Below are positions 35,286 through 43,374 of a stretch of DNA of 64,000 bases, piece after piece (the first letter of the stretch is position 1; the number at the start of each line of letters is the position of its first letter). Under the pieces are notes generated by a model that saw nothing but the letters and a program-made list of their open reading frames with translations, ran no database searches and was not told where the DNA came from. Position numbers and translations under genes: made by a program. The stretch spans positions 2,046,001 to 2,110,000 of the forward strand of contig NC_015164.1 of the NCBI RefSeq assembly GCF_000190575.1, in the 5' to 3' direction. Source of the DNA: Phocaeicola salanitronis DSM 18170. Lineage in GTDB: Bacteria; Bacteroidota; Bacteroidia; Bacteroidales; Bacteroidaceae.

Positions 35286-35309
35286 TGGTTGACTTTATGG
35301 TTGACTTTG
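35286..35309. repeat. Left pair of 12-bp tandem repeats (probable integrase arm sites)
   Basis: TGGTTGACTTTA followed directly by TGGTTGACTTTG, 50 bp from the left attachment repeat. A pair with the same 12-bp period lies at the right end (45579-45602), and both share GGTTKAC. Confidence 0.6.
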
Positions 35310-35522
35310 CAGCCAAAAACCAAGAATGAATTAATAATAAAGTTAATAATCTCTTTGTGACTAAAACCACATTACAAATATAATAATTTCACTTCTTAAA
35401 GACAACGGGATTGCGATATTTGTTGCTTCGTATATATATCTTTTTATGATTGTGCCTACTACAACATTTTAGTGAGTGGGGTTATATATGAAAGTTTCTC
35501 TTAAAAATGTAGTAGCCCTATA

Positions 35523-35557
35523 AAAGAAAAACAGCATAAGAGTTCCCTCAAATGCTG
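35523..35557 (-). terminator. Terminator of the island cargo operon
   Basis: On the minus strand the stem CAGCAT/ATGCTG with a 14-nt loop is followed by TTTTTCTTTTA. It lies 24 bp after the lipoprotein stop codon. Confidence 0.7.
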
Positions 35558-35580
35558 CTTCCTTATATATGTTTACTTGA

Positions 35581-36738
35581 TTATTGCTTGAAATAGACCT
35601 CTGTATGTCCGTCCTCGTAAGTCAGTTTCATTTCATTGCCAGCTATTTCATAGCGGTAGGTTTCAGGCGAGCCGTCTCCAAAATCAATGATAACCTCATT
35701 CTCATTCACAGTATAAGAGAATGTATCTGTGCTTGAACTGTTATCATAAATATCTATGGATTCCCAACTTCCTGTATTGTCGCCATTGAAAGTAATAATT
35801 TCCTTGTTTCCTGCCCCTGTTGTATAGAGCCATTTGCCAATTAAAGGAGAAGCATTGGGGTTTTCAGAGATAGTACCATTATCTATATTTAGATAGAATG
35901 TATAGTCTCTTTGCTCTCCGCTATAATATAAAAGATGTAAGTTGTATTTCCATATATTAGTGGAACTGTCAAGCAAGGTATATTCTTTTTGGGTATCGCT
36001 AAGGACTTCAAAAGGAAGTTCATATTCTGTATTCCAAACTGTCTGCCCTGACTTACAATTATCTCTTGAAGCAAGGATATATTGCGGCTTATAGCCATAA
36101 TTTATAGAAACACTAATAGCTTCCTCATAAGAAATGGGTACACCTCCAATAGTACCGTTTGGAAATGGACTTACATATATTGTGTCTCCCATGTCATTGT
36201 AGCAACAGTTTCCTACAAACACGGATTCCTTGTACCAATCAACAACGTATGACTGCTTAGCGTCTTTCATTTCTTTTAGATTACCTGTTGCTGTTTGAAA
36301 CAGAATATTGTATTCGCTGTATGATTCACCGCTAAAGCAAACACTTGCCACGAATATGTTATTCTTGACACAAGCCCCATAGGTAGTAATGCTTGATATT
36401 TCAATATCCTTATATTCTCCATAACCTAAGTGTACAGTCCGCTTTCTATCAAAAGACCTGCTGTCAGTCCATTCCAATAATCTCTCTTTAGTAGTTCTGT
36501 CATAAGCACTAATCCACAAATGGTCATCTTTTAATCCTGAGAAATAGTTAATATTTCCCATATAGTTTGACCCTCTACATTCATAATCCATGATATTTAA
36601 TCCATAAGTAGAAAAGGAATCTCCATTAGGATATATTTCTTCCATTTGAACTTGTTCCAATTCATCATCCCCACAGGAACTAATTCCCATGCTTAATGCA
36701 ACCAATAAGGAGGTTGCTAATAATCTAAATGCTTTCAT
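35581..36738 (-). CDS. Unknown lipoprotein with lipocalin-like C terminus (cargo gene 4)
   Basis: A secreted lipoprotein of 385 residues. ATG 36738 gives MKAFRLLATSLLVALSMGISSC, a good signal with lipobox Cys followed by GDDELE, which favours surface display. Residues 30-290 are beta-rich without a family I recognise. The last 95 residues (PLIGKWLYTTGAGNKEIITF, then GSWESIDIY and GDGSPETYRYEIAGNEMKLTYED, quoted in part) resemble the lipocalin-like domains that end many Bacteroidetes lipoproteins. The gene starts 7 bp after the previous stop and closes a tight four-gene operon ended by a terminator. Confidence 0.7.
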   Translation of the reverse strand: MKAFRLLATSLLVALSMGISSCGDDELEQVQMEEIYPNGDSFSTYGLNIMDYECRGSNYMGNINYFSGLKDDHLWISAYDRTTKERLLEWTDSRSFDRKRTVHLGYGEYKDIEISSITTYGACVKNNIFVASVCFSGESYSEYNILFQTATGNLKEMKDAKQSYVVDWYKESVFVGNCCYNDMGDTIYVSPFPNGTIGGVPISYEEAISVSINYGYKPQYILASRDNCKSGQTVWNTEYELPFEVLSDTQKEYTLLDSSTNIWKYNLHLLYYSGEQRDYTFYLNIDNGTISENPNASPLIGKWLYTTGAGNKEIITFNGDNTGSWESIDIYDNSSSTDTFSYTVNENEVIIDFGDGSPETYRYEIAGNEMKLTYEDGHTEVYFKQ

Positions 36739-36745
36739 ATTTATT

Positions 36746-37108
36746 TTAAAAGTAAAATCTATAAGTATTATCAGACTGGGAAACAAGCTCTACTTTAGAA
36801 TATTGACAACCGTATAATGCCGAAGCATTCAGTAAGCCATTTGCATTATGTACGGTTACAGCGAGCAGTTTGTCATTATCGCCAACGTATATAACCATTG
36901 AACTATGTTCCGCTTGGCAAGCACTTGTTGGGAATATCTGAATGAATATTCTATTTGCAAAAGATAAATCTATATTTTCTGACATAGCGCATATCTTAGA
37001 ATAGGTAAACATGTCATATTCCTCACTATCATTGATGATAGTATAAGGGATATAGTTATCAGACAAATAGTTTCTAACATTGCGAACGAAAATCTCTGAA
37101 TTTACCAT
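36746..37108 (-). CDS. Unknown small protein (cargo gene 3)
   Basis: A 120-residue protein with no signal peptide and no recognised family. Visible features are an amphipathic N terminus (IFVRNVRNYLSDNYIPYT) and alternating beta strands (RIFIQIFPTSACQAEHSSMV, MVIYVGDNDKLLAVTVHN). These suggest a compact alpha/beta cytosolic protein. It is 15 bp from the gene before and 7 bp from the gene after. An immunity- or chaperone-like role would be a guess. Confidence 0.55.
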   Translation of the reverse strand: MVNSEIFVRNVRNYLSDNYIPYTIINDSEEYDMFTYSKICAMSENIDLSFANRIFIQIFPTSACQAEHSSMVIYVGDNDKLLAVTVHNANGLLNASALYGCQYSKVELVSQSDNTYRFYF

Positions 37109-37123
37109 ATAAACAGTTGTAAA

Positions 37124-37486
37124 TTAGTTGTTCAATTTATTATAAAGATGTGGTATTTTTCCATTCTTATAAATATCCATAATCGCATGAATTATAAAGC
37201 CTATCATCCATTCCCTTGTTGGGTTAGGTGGATAGTGATAGAGTTTATAATCCCAATAATGAACTTCAACTCTCCAAGCAAAAGACTTATTATCCAAAAT
37301 ATATCTGTAATCTGTCTTGTCCTTAAAGAATATAAGTTGTACTCTATCTCCCCAATGCCTACCGTACCAAATAACCATATTGGTACATTCTTTATAGTAA
37401 TCTTTTTGGTCTTGGTCTATATTGGATTTAATCCATATAGAATAAACGGATAAACATTGCTGATATGTATGGAGATTCGACTGCAT
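37124..37486 (-). CDS. Unknown small protein (cargo gene 2)
   Basis: A 120-residue protein rich in Tyr and Trp (VIWYGRHWGDRVQLIFFKD, VEVHYWDYKLYHYPPNP), probably alpha/beta. No signal peptide and no recognised family. Its ATG at 37486 overlaps the stop of the gene before it by one base, so translation is coupled. The high aromatic content could reflect a binding surface. Confidence 0.55.
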   Translation of the reverse strand: MQSNLHTYQQCLSVYSIWIKSNIDQDQKDYYKECTNMVIWYGRHWGDRVQLIFFKDKTDYRYILDNKSFAWRVEVHYWDYKLYHYPPNPTREWMIGFIIHAIMDIYKNGKIPHLYNKLNN

Positions 37487-38055
37487 TAAAAAGAAAGGTT
37501 TCCTTTTATTCTATGATTGGCATATATCATTCCTATGCAAAACATGGTTGTACATGTATCTTTCCATGCTTGCCATTTGGTTTGCCCATCCGTTGCATTA
37601 TAGATATAGCATAAATCATTAAATGTGTCTTCACTACATTGGGTCAGCCAACCGTTTATAATAAAATCTTCCCTTGCATCCATATTTATTGCATCTTCAA
37701 CATTTTCTATTAATCTTGAAATGTTGTTTATCGTAAATATTTGGAATAAGGCACTTTCATTTACAAAGCCTCTTTTCTTAAATTCATAAGTGGCTAACAT
37801 TCCAGCAAAAGCACAAGATTTGAAAATTAATCTTGTTTGCTGACCGTCAGGCAAAGTAGAACGTATATTCTCAAAATATTGCCACATCATTTTAGTTATC
37901 CGCTCTGAAATGTTGTGTTCTATGGTAAGTAACTCTGGTATTTCCAAGACTTCGTTGTTGGGAAGTTGCCCCAAATTCACGCCTAAATTTATGGCATTCT
38001 TTTTAACCTCTACAAGTCCTTTAATTCTTGATAATGCGTCTATCATATTTTGCAT
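37486..38055 (-). CDS. Unknown protein (cargo gene 1)
   Basis: A 189-residue, mostly alpha-helical protein (VEVKKNAINLGVNLGQLP, TIEHNISERITKMMWQYFEN). No signal peptide and no family I recognise. It heads the four-gene unit and lies downstream of a structured leader of about 300 nt with its own -7 box. Starts at 38055 or ATG 38046 are both possible. It ends in the overlapping TAATG that begins the next gene. Confidence 0.6.
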   Translation of the reverse strand: MQNMIDALSRIKGLVEVKKNAINLGVNLGQLPNNEVLEIPELLTIEHNISERITKMMWQYFENIRSTLPDGQQTRLIFKSCAFAGMLATYEFKKRGFVNESALFQIFTINNISRLIENVEDAINMDAREDFIINGWLTQCSEDTFNDLCYIYNATDGQTKWQAWKDTCTTMFCIGMIYANHRIKGNLSF

Positions 38056-38115
38056 ATATTATGCTCACCTGTCCCCTATGGATAAGCAATAAAAAATAAG
38101 GTGTGGGAACTATAT

Positions 38116-38300
38116 TTGTCTTATCCTGTGATGGGGCTTCTCGCATTGCCTTGACTGTGGATAAAACAATAGCAACCCACACCAATTTGACAATATCTAA
38201 GCCTTACAGATATAAGGTAAGTATATATCAATGGTGTGGTGCTATTGCTATCATCTTCACAGTCAGTTGAAATTTTGCGAGAATTTCATCACGAAGATAA
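38116..38300 (-). ncRNA. Long quasi-palindromic leader of the cargo operon
   Basis: Ordered complementary blocks face each other across a centre at about 38210. Outermost are CTTATC with GATAA, then TGTGATG with CATCAC and CTTCTCGCA with TTGCGAGAA. Further in are GACTGTG with CACAGTC, CAATAGCA with TGCTATTG and CCACACCA with TGGTGTGG. An inner CCTTACAGATATAAGG hairpin completes the series. The region has no coding frame. It lies between a -7 box (TATCTTTG at 38370-38377, minus) and the first cargo gene, so it should be transcribed as a leader. An origin-like or recombination function in DNA form is the alternative. Confidence 0.55.
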
Positions 38301-38369
38301 TTTCAATAACACCTTTCGTTAATTATGTCCTTTCAGTTTCCCAACTCAATGGGTTGCTGAAATTGGATG

Positions 38370-38377
38370 CAAAGATA
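38370..38377 (-). promoter_or_regulatory. -7 box for the leader and cargo operon
   Basis: TATCTTTG followed by C on the minus strand, about 315 bp before the first cargo ATG. The -33 box is not clear. Confidence 0.5.
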
Positions 38378-38595
38378 ACGAAAGGTATTTGAATAAGTAT
38401 AGTCATAATAGAATAAATCCTGTTCTACATGTTCCAAAGCATATATACTGGTATAAAACAGGCTATATTTACACCTTGACTTTATAAATTGGGGTAGGTA
38501 TCAAAATGAAGAATCCCCTTATAAAGACAGAATTTCTCAATTTGTTACCCACCTTGATTTATAAACTTCATTTGCCGATGTTTTTCATTTTATGT

Positions 38596-38633
38596 AAAAA
38601 AGAAAAGGACACCTCAACTTTAAGATGTCCTTT
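38596..38633 (-). terminator. Terminator of the yefM-yoeB operon
   Basis: Stem AAAGGACA / TGTCCTTT with a 14-nt loop; on the minus strand it is followed by a T-rich run. It lies 12 bp after the toxin stop. Confidence 0.8.
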
Positions 38634-38644
38634 CCTCGTAAAAG

Positions 38645-38920
38645 TTATTTCTTTGAATAATGGTATCTCATGGAGAATATATAAACCTCTATGGTATCAT
38701 CATGTACAGAATAAACAATCCTATGTTCCGAATTGATGCGCCTTGACCATTTCCCTGCCAATTCATATTTAAGAGGTTCGGGCTTGCCGATGCCTGTGTA
38801 GGGATGTGTTGCTATATCTTCCAACAAAACCCTAATTTTGTTCAGAATCGCTTTATTCCCGCTTTGCGAGAAGTATAGGTATTCTTTCCGTGCCTGTTCT
38901 GATAATGTTATTCTGTACAT
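38645..38920 (-). CDS. Toxin of the YoeB family (mRNA interferase)
   Basis: A RelE-superfamily ribosome-dependent ribonuclease. The 91 residues have the YoeB-type features: ILNKIRVLLEDIATHPYTGIGKPEPLKYELAGKWSRRINSEHRIVY (quoted in pieces: GKPEPLKYELAGKWSRRIN, then EHRIVYSV), and the C-terminal YIFSMRYHYSKK. The conserved Glu, His and Arg of the active site and the final Tyr-His-Tyr are present. It appears intact. The start overlaps the antitoxin end by 13 bp, the usual coupled order antitoxin then toxin. Confidence 0.92.
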   Translation of the reverse strand: MYRITLSEQARKEYLYFSQSGNKAILNKIRVLLEDIATHPYTGIGKPEPLKYELAGKWSRRINSEHRIVYSVHDDTIEVYIFSMRYHYSKK

Positions 38921-39198
38921 GCCACCCGTTTTAAGAAGTCCTCCATGCTTTCACCTTCGTTTTGAGAGATGCAATTACCATTCTTAATATCTTCTTCCCC
39001 CTTGCGTATAGCTTCCATTGTTTCGGGTGACGACATGATATATTCGGTTTCCTTTAAAGAATTGTATTCATCCAAAGAAATCATTACAACTCCCTTACCA
39101 TTTCCACGATTAACTACAACGGTATCGCAATCATCAATGACCGAATCAATGTAACTTTTCAGATTAGTTCTTAAATCTGTGTAATTGGCTGTTCTCAT
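38908..39198 (-). CDS. Antitoxin of the YefM/Phd family
   Basis: A 96-residue antitoxin that neutralises YoeB and represses its own operon. ATG 39198 (MRTANYTDLRTNLKSYIDSV) is chosen: the longer frame would start before the -7 box. A strong AGGAGG lies 5 bp upstream of it. The N-terminal domain has DTVVVNRGNGKGVVMISLDEYNSL, typical of the Phd/YefM DNA-binding part (quoted: GKGVVMISLDEYNSLKET). The C-terminal half is acidic and likely unfolded until bound to toxin. Confidence 0.92.
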   Translation of the reverse strand: MRTANYTDLRTNLKSYIDSVIDDCDTVVVNRGNGKGVVMISLDEYNSLKETEYIMSSPETMEAIRKGEEDIKNGNCISQNEGESMEDFLKRVACTE

Positions 39199-39219
39199 AC
39201 TTCCTCCTTTGTTGTGCTG

Positions 39220-39247
39220 CAAAGATATGTACTTATTTGCGTACTTA
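39220..39247 (-). promoter_or_regulatory. Promoter and operator of the yefM-yoeB operon
   Basis: -7 box TATCTTTG at 39220-39227 (minus). Two GTAC-centred words lie at 39229-39232 and 39241-39244, 12 bp apart, on the same face of the helix. YefM-type proteins bind TGTACA palindromes, so these are the probable operator. Confidence 0.7.
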
Positions 39248-39279
39248 CAAATATAAATGGTTAATTATTGAATATTTAA

Positions 39280-39310
39280 GGAAAGGACACCCATAAAGAA
39301 TGTCCTTTCC
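39280..39310. terminator. Hairpin after the DUF3871 gene
   Basis: Stem GGAAAGGACA / TGTCCTTTCC with a loop of 11 nt. T-runs on both sides are short, so it is a weak terminator at best. It uses the same AAAGGACA word as the terminator of the toxin operon. Confidence 0.6.
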
Positions 39311-39331
39311 TTTCTCAATCAATAAGCCCAC

Positions 39332-40348
39332 TTAATCAATGAACCATTTGTAACGCTCATCCCCATGTAAAGCCGCATTGATTCCCAAAGCCATTTCAGT
39401 AGCATTAAGAGAACGGTCTAAGAATGAATCAATATAGCTTGACTTATTTGCACCCGTAAGCAGGTTATAAAATTTCCACATATTAAGCTCACTTCCAAAG
39501 CTGCCAAAGTTTTCATCGTGAATGTATGCTTTGGCTACGCTGTTAATCTGTGTATCTGTAAGCAACATTCTTGGCAATGCCTTTTGGTATCCTGTTGGCA
39601 GACATTGGTAAAGCCGCATCTTGCCCAATATCTGTGCGAACTGGTGTTCACTCATGGAAGTGTTGCCTAATTGCTGCATCAGATAAAGATGTTTGGCAGG
39701 GTTGTAGTTCCCAAACAGTTCCAATGCTGCACGATAGAGTTCTGTCGTGTTGCTTGCCCTCAAATCATCCTTGTAGCCATTGGTAAAGATGCACATGTTA
39801 CAACAGACTTGGTTTTTAAAGCCTATTGCAAGACGGAACAATTCAGGAACTTTCTTTGAATAAAGATTCATCTGATTGTACGCCCTTACGCCTACAATAG
39901 AAAGATTCAGCCTGTTTCCTCCAACAGTTTCATAAATGGTTGGAATGTCAATGCTGAAAGCCGCCCTTTCATAGTAGATAGTCTTGTCAGATTCCAAAAG
40001 TTGGTTGGCAGGTTTGTGGATGGCTTCAGGGATTCTGCCTTTAATGATATGGCTTACACGAATGTCTGCCTGTCTTACGGTTTCACCACTAAAGAAAGAC
40101 AGTGCCGCTTCTTGTATGGTTTCCACAAATGCGGCATGGTTAATGGTCAGTTCGTTGTCTTTGGCGAACACGGGAGTAATGCAGTCATGTTTCAGATGAT
40201 GCAAGGTCACTTCCTGCGTGTTGGCTTCAATGAAATGGTTGGCAGGTCTTACAGGTTCGTCCACGATAATGGTTGCTTCTTCTGCAAATTCACCCAAATT
40301 CATTCTCTCACGGTTCTGTGCCTGTAGCATGATAACTAAATTTCTCAT
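39332..40348 (-). CDS. DUF3871 family protein
   Basis: A 338-residue protein of a family found mostly on integrated elements of Bacteroidetes; function unknown. The sequence shows LHHLKHDCITPVFAKDNELTINHAAFVETI, quoted as CITPVFAKDNELTINHAAF, then RVSHIIKGRIPEAIHKP near residue 100 and LNMWKFYNLLTGANKSSYID near 290. No signal peptide or membrane segment. Family identity rests on recalled pattern. It stands alone between a hairpin and a 470-bp non-coding gap. Confidence 0.75.
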   Translation of the reverse strand: MRNLVIMLQAQNRERMNLGEFAEEATIIVDEPVRPANHFIEANTQEVTLHHLKHDCITPVFAKDNELTINHAAFVETIQEAALSFFSGETVRQADIRVSHIIKGRIPEAIHKPANQLLESDKTIYYERAAFSIDIPTIYETVGGNRLNLSIVGVRAYNQMNLYSKKVPELFRLAIGFKNQVCCNMCIFTNGYKDDLRASNTTELYRAALELFGNYNPAKHLYLMQQLGNTSMSEHQFAQILGKMRLYQCLPTGYQKALPRMLLTDTQINSVAKAYIHDENFGSFGSELNMWKFYNLLTGANKSSYIDSFLDRSLNATEMALGINAALHGDERYKWFID

Positions 40349-40821
40349 AATGATAAATTGTTTAATGGTTATTGATTGATTTAACTTTGGAATTGCACAA
40401 AGCCCATATCGCTTTGGATTGCTCCATAACGATTTTTGCTTTACTACAATTCGCTGAATTACTTTTGAGTGTTATTACAGTTAGACTATCTTACATTTAT
40501 GCTGTATTGTGCCGCTCATTAGCAAGTCAATCAATAGGGTTGGGGTGGGTAATAAATTTTATGAAGTTGGCGGGGTGGGTAGGTGTCTGCCAATTTTCAT
40601 TTTTCTTTTGCAGGGTGAGAGGGGGCGTAAATTGGTGGTATGGTATCTCCTGCAACATTTTGGAGATTGGGATTATAAAACTCATTTTGCATCCTGTATG
40701 TTGCACCCAACTAAAAAAATCAGACTTTATGTGCTTATAAAGTGGAATTAAGGTAGGACGGGGATTTTTCGTACCATCTATTAATTTAATAATAATCAGT
40801 ATAAAAAATCCCCACTACCTG
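40349..40821. other. Non-coding gap of the island with G-rich tracts and an inverted repeat
   Basis: No credible gene. The plus strand has two clustered G-rich words (GGTTGGGGTGGGTAAT near 40540 and GGCGGGGTGGGTAGGTG near 40570). At 40751-40820 a long inverted repeat pairs AGGTAG + GGGGATTTTT with AAAAATCCCC + CTACCT across a 34-nt loop; it directly follows the stop of the downstream-ending gene and may be its terminator. An origin of transfer could hide here, but none is recognisable. Confidence 0.5.
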
Positions 40822-41484
40822 TTATTTGGACTTGAAAGCCATTTTAAGAAGGTCTTTTGGGGGTTGGATAATCCACTCCTTACGTTGCTTGGCTATATCA
40901 TTGTCTAATAATAGCTCTTTTGGGGTAAGCTCTAATCCGTTGGGTATGAATTTCAACAAACCTGCATTATATAAATCCAAATTGTAACTTTCCACACTCT
41001 TTTTACCCATTTTTAATTTTTCAGCCAGTTTGTTAGAAGTAAGCAATATCTTGTTATCCTCCGCTATCAATAGGAGCTTGATATAATATCCTTTCACTTT
41101 AATATCCAAATCCACTTTCATAAAGAGGTGGGACAGGGTTATAAAGTTGGGGCGTTCTATGGGTGGGATGCAGTAAAGACTTCTCATTATAAAATCAAGA
41201 TAGGGAATTGATGTAGGTACAGGGTATCTCTTTCTGACCAACACGGCTTCTATATCCTTATTGAAATTCTTTAGTGCAGTTTCTTCCTCTCCAGTCCGCT
41301 TAGCTAAATCCTTAATTCTCCATCTGACTTTATAATAGTCATTTCTGTATAAGGACAGGCAGAAGAACCTGTACATGTTGGGTGGGGTGAGTTTATCCAC
41401 TATGGATTTGTTAATGGTGGCATAATCCTGTCTGGTGCTACTTACCCTGTTTTGCAGGTGCTTTAATCGTATCTTCATATTCAT
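40822..41484 (-). CDS. Unknown protein with winged-helix-like features
   Basis: A 220-residue basic, largely helical protein. LYRNDYYKVRWRIKDLAKRTGEEE near residue 45 and KILLTSNKLAEKLKMGKKSVESYNLDL near 155 look like helix-turn-helix segments, so DNA binding is likely. Plasmid- or element-type replication or control proteins have similar outlines, but I do not recognise the family. Its start overlaps the small gene upstream by 47 bp. Confidence 0.6.
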   Translation of the reverse strand: MNMKIRLKHLQNRVSSTRQDYATINKSIVDKLTPPNMYRFFCLSLYRNDYYKVRWRIKDLAKRTGEEETALKNFNKDIEAVLVRKRYPVPTSIPYLDFIMRSLYCIPPIERPNFITLSHLFMKVDLDIKVKGYYIKLLLIAEDNKILLTSNKLAEKLKMGKKSVESYNLDLYNAGLLKFIPNGLELTPKELLLDNDIAKQRKEWIIQPPKDLLKMAFKSK

Positions 41485-41623
41485 TAGTAGCTGATTGAAT
41501 AGTATTGGTAAACTTTAAATCTTTTTTCTCACGTTCCATTTTATAATAGTAGGCAGTTCCAAAGTATATCTTGGCTTCCTTTCTGTTATGGAACTTCTTC
41601 CCTGTTGGCAAATGAATTATCAT
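41438..41623 (-). CDS. Small unknown basic protein (61 aa)
   Basis: MIIHLPTGKKFHNRKEAKIY starts the protein. It is lysine-rich and of mixed alpha/beta composition. The first 30 residues resemble short element-borne proteins that read as IHLPTGKKF..R.EAK..FG, but no function is known. It overlaps the next gene by 47 bp and lies 21 bp after the gene before, in the same operon. Confidence 0.55.
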   Translation of the reverse strand: MIIHLPTGKKFHNRKEAKIYFGTAYYYKMEREKKDLKFTNTIQSATNEYEDTIKAPAKQGK

Positions 41624-41644
41624 GTAAACTCAAGTATTAGTAAG

Positions 41645-41818
41645 TTAATAAGCCAGTTTCTGCAATGAGATATAATAGGTAGTAACCTTTCCATTCTTCT
41701 TTCTCCTTGTCTTTAGATAGTTGTTGAGATTAGCCCACAACCCAATATGGACTTTGTTATCTTTCACTCCTTGTCTAAGAGCCTTAGCCCTTATCTGCTC
41801 ATAGGTAAATTCTTCCAT
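41645..41818 (-). CDS. Small unknown protein (57 aa)
   Basis: ATG 41818 gives MEEFTYEQIRAKALRQGVKD, a helical N terminus, followed by IGLWANLNNYLKTRRKKNGK and a short C-terminal strand. The longer frame from 41932 adds residues without pattern. DNA binding is possible from the basic character; the family is unknown. Confidence 0.5.
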   Translation of the reverse strand: MEEFTYEQIRAKALRQGVKDNKVHIGLWANLNNYLKTRRKKNGKVTTYYISLQKLAY

Positions 41819-42019
41819 TTTAGAAATTCTGAATAGTTTGTAGTCCGTCAATCTATGTGGTGGAATTATCTGTCTGTGGTACTGTAAAGATAATAATTCC
41901 ATAAGTGGGGAACTAATGGTAAGACCACACATTTAGTAATCAGACTTTAAACTATTCAGAATGTCTAAGAACTTGGGGAGAGCAAGCCCACCTGTCACAT
42001 GGGCTTTGTTGTTGGTGGC

Positions 42020-43111
42020 TTATGCTTCCAGAGCCTTTTTCAATATTTCTATAAAGTCATTTTCTTCTTTGACCTCTTTCCAGTCTTTTTCTGTATAGTT
42101 CAGCTCTTTCAATTTGTTTAATGCTTCAAATGCCTGTTCCTCGCTTGTGGATTTGGCATAACTGTTGAAGTCTTTGATGAAGTAACGTTTGGTAATGAAA
42201 CTGACGCTCATATTGGCAGCCTTGCATAAGTTGATGAAATTGTTACCTCTTTCTATTTTAATTTCTACGCCATTGGGAAATGTTATTTCCTCACCTTTTA
42301 AAGCCTTGTTCACTTGTTTGTCAGATATGCTTTTACCTGTATAAATCAGCATGGCGGTAGATGGATTGAAACCTTCATTCAACAATTCTGCCACATTTTG
42401 GAATAGTTCATCTTTAGTGGTCAGAGAAGCTACAATCAATCTGTCTTTCTTATCCCAACTGCTGCCTACATTATTAATATCAACCAAATATTCTCCTACG
42501 TTTTCAATGTCTCTTACATGAACATTTGGAATCAGATTCTGATATTCTCCAGTTGCAATCAATTTGGCAAACGCTGTACTTCTGTGCTGCCCGTCAAGGA
42601 TAACGAAGTAGTCTTTGGCTTCCTCTTTAGTCAGTTCCTTTCCATTGATGTCCGTTACAGTATAACCAGCTTCAATCAGTTTGGATGCTTCCATTACGAT
42701 AATGGGGAAAGCCTTGTCATATTTATTGGCGGCTATCAAAGCCATAAAACCATCCACTTTCTTGGAACTTACAGGTCGGTTGTTCTTGACAAATGCTATC
42801 TTCTTCTGCTGTTCAGTTCTTGCACCTGTTTCTTCATCCACTACTGAGAAAGTGAAAGAACTATTAACTGCTTTCTCTTTGGATATTCTTTCAAACTCCT
42901 GTGCCTGTTCCATTTGAGCTTTGGCTTCATCAACCACTTTCTGCTGTGCGGCGATTACAGCATCGTTTCTTTTGCCTTTTATAAGGCGGTTCAATTCTTT
43001 TTCTTCTTGTTTAAAGACCTTAGTCAGTTCTTCTATGTTAACCATAGTTACGTTGTTTGATTTTGTACTCTTATTTTCCATCTCTACTGCTTTAATATTC
43101 AAAGTTTCCAT
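42020..43111 (-). CDS. ParB-like nuclease-domain protein
   Basis: A 363-residue protein from ATG 43111 (METLNIKAVEM); a longer frame from 43171 is possible. A charged, probably coiled-coil region (residues 15-75, QEEKELNRLIKGKRNDAVIA) leads to a ParB/Srx-type domain. Its signature is VILDGQHRSTAFAKL near residue 170, resembling the DGQHR motif, and RPVSSKKVDGFMALIAANKY lies before it. The C-terminal part is helical (LNKLKELNYTEKDWKEVKEE). Such proteins are common on Bacteroidetes mobile elements. Partitioning or DNA modification sensing are both possible; no ParA is present in the island. Confidence 0.65.
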   Translation of the reverse strand: METLNIKAVEMENKSTKSNNVTMVNIEELTKVFKQEEKELNRLIKGKRNDAVIAAQQKVVDEAKAQMEQAQEFERISKEKAVNSSFTFSVVDEETGARTEQQKKIAFVKNNRPVSSKKVDGFMALIAANKYDKAFPIIVMEASKLIEAGYTVTDINGKELTKEEAKDYFVILDGQHRSTAFAKLIATGEYQNLIPNVHVRDIENVGEYLVDINNVGSSWDKKDRLIVASLTTKDELFQNVAELLNEGFNPSTAMLIYTGKSISDKQVNKALKGEEITFPNGVEIKIERGNNFINLCKAANMSVSFITKRYFIKDFNSYAKSTSEEQAFEALNKLKELNYTEKDWKEVKEENDFIEILKKALEA

Positions 43112-43374
43112 ATTCTTTTCTTTTTTAATTGTTATTAAAATGTTCTGTGTAACCGTCCAACCTATGTACACTTGGCTTTCTGATTACGCTGCAAAGGTGA
43201 GAACTTTGGAGAAAATTAAAGGAGAGTAAAATTTTGAGGATTTTGGTTCTCCCTTAACTTGCCGCTTTGCAAGTCCTGTCCCTTTGACGCTGCAAAGGTG
43301 GGGAGAAACCATGAGGATAAGTGAGAGTAAAAAATAAGGGAGATGTTACTCTCCCTTAGACAAATGTTTGATTT

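Noticed and set aside
36739..36786. A 16-residue extension before the cargo lipoprotein signal.
   Set aside because: It overlaps the previous gene and would spoil the signal peptide.
38506..38736. A 76-residue plus-strand frame opposite the toxin gene.
   Set aside because: It overlaps the terminator and the yoeB gene on the other strand; it has no start signal.
40372..40740. A 122-residue plus-strand frame in the island gap between DUF3871 and the next gene.
   Set aside because: Unusual composition (Cys, Trp, Leu rich without a membrane pattern), opposite to all genes nearby, and it lies over G-rich non-coding sequence.
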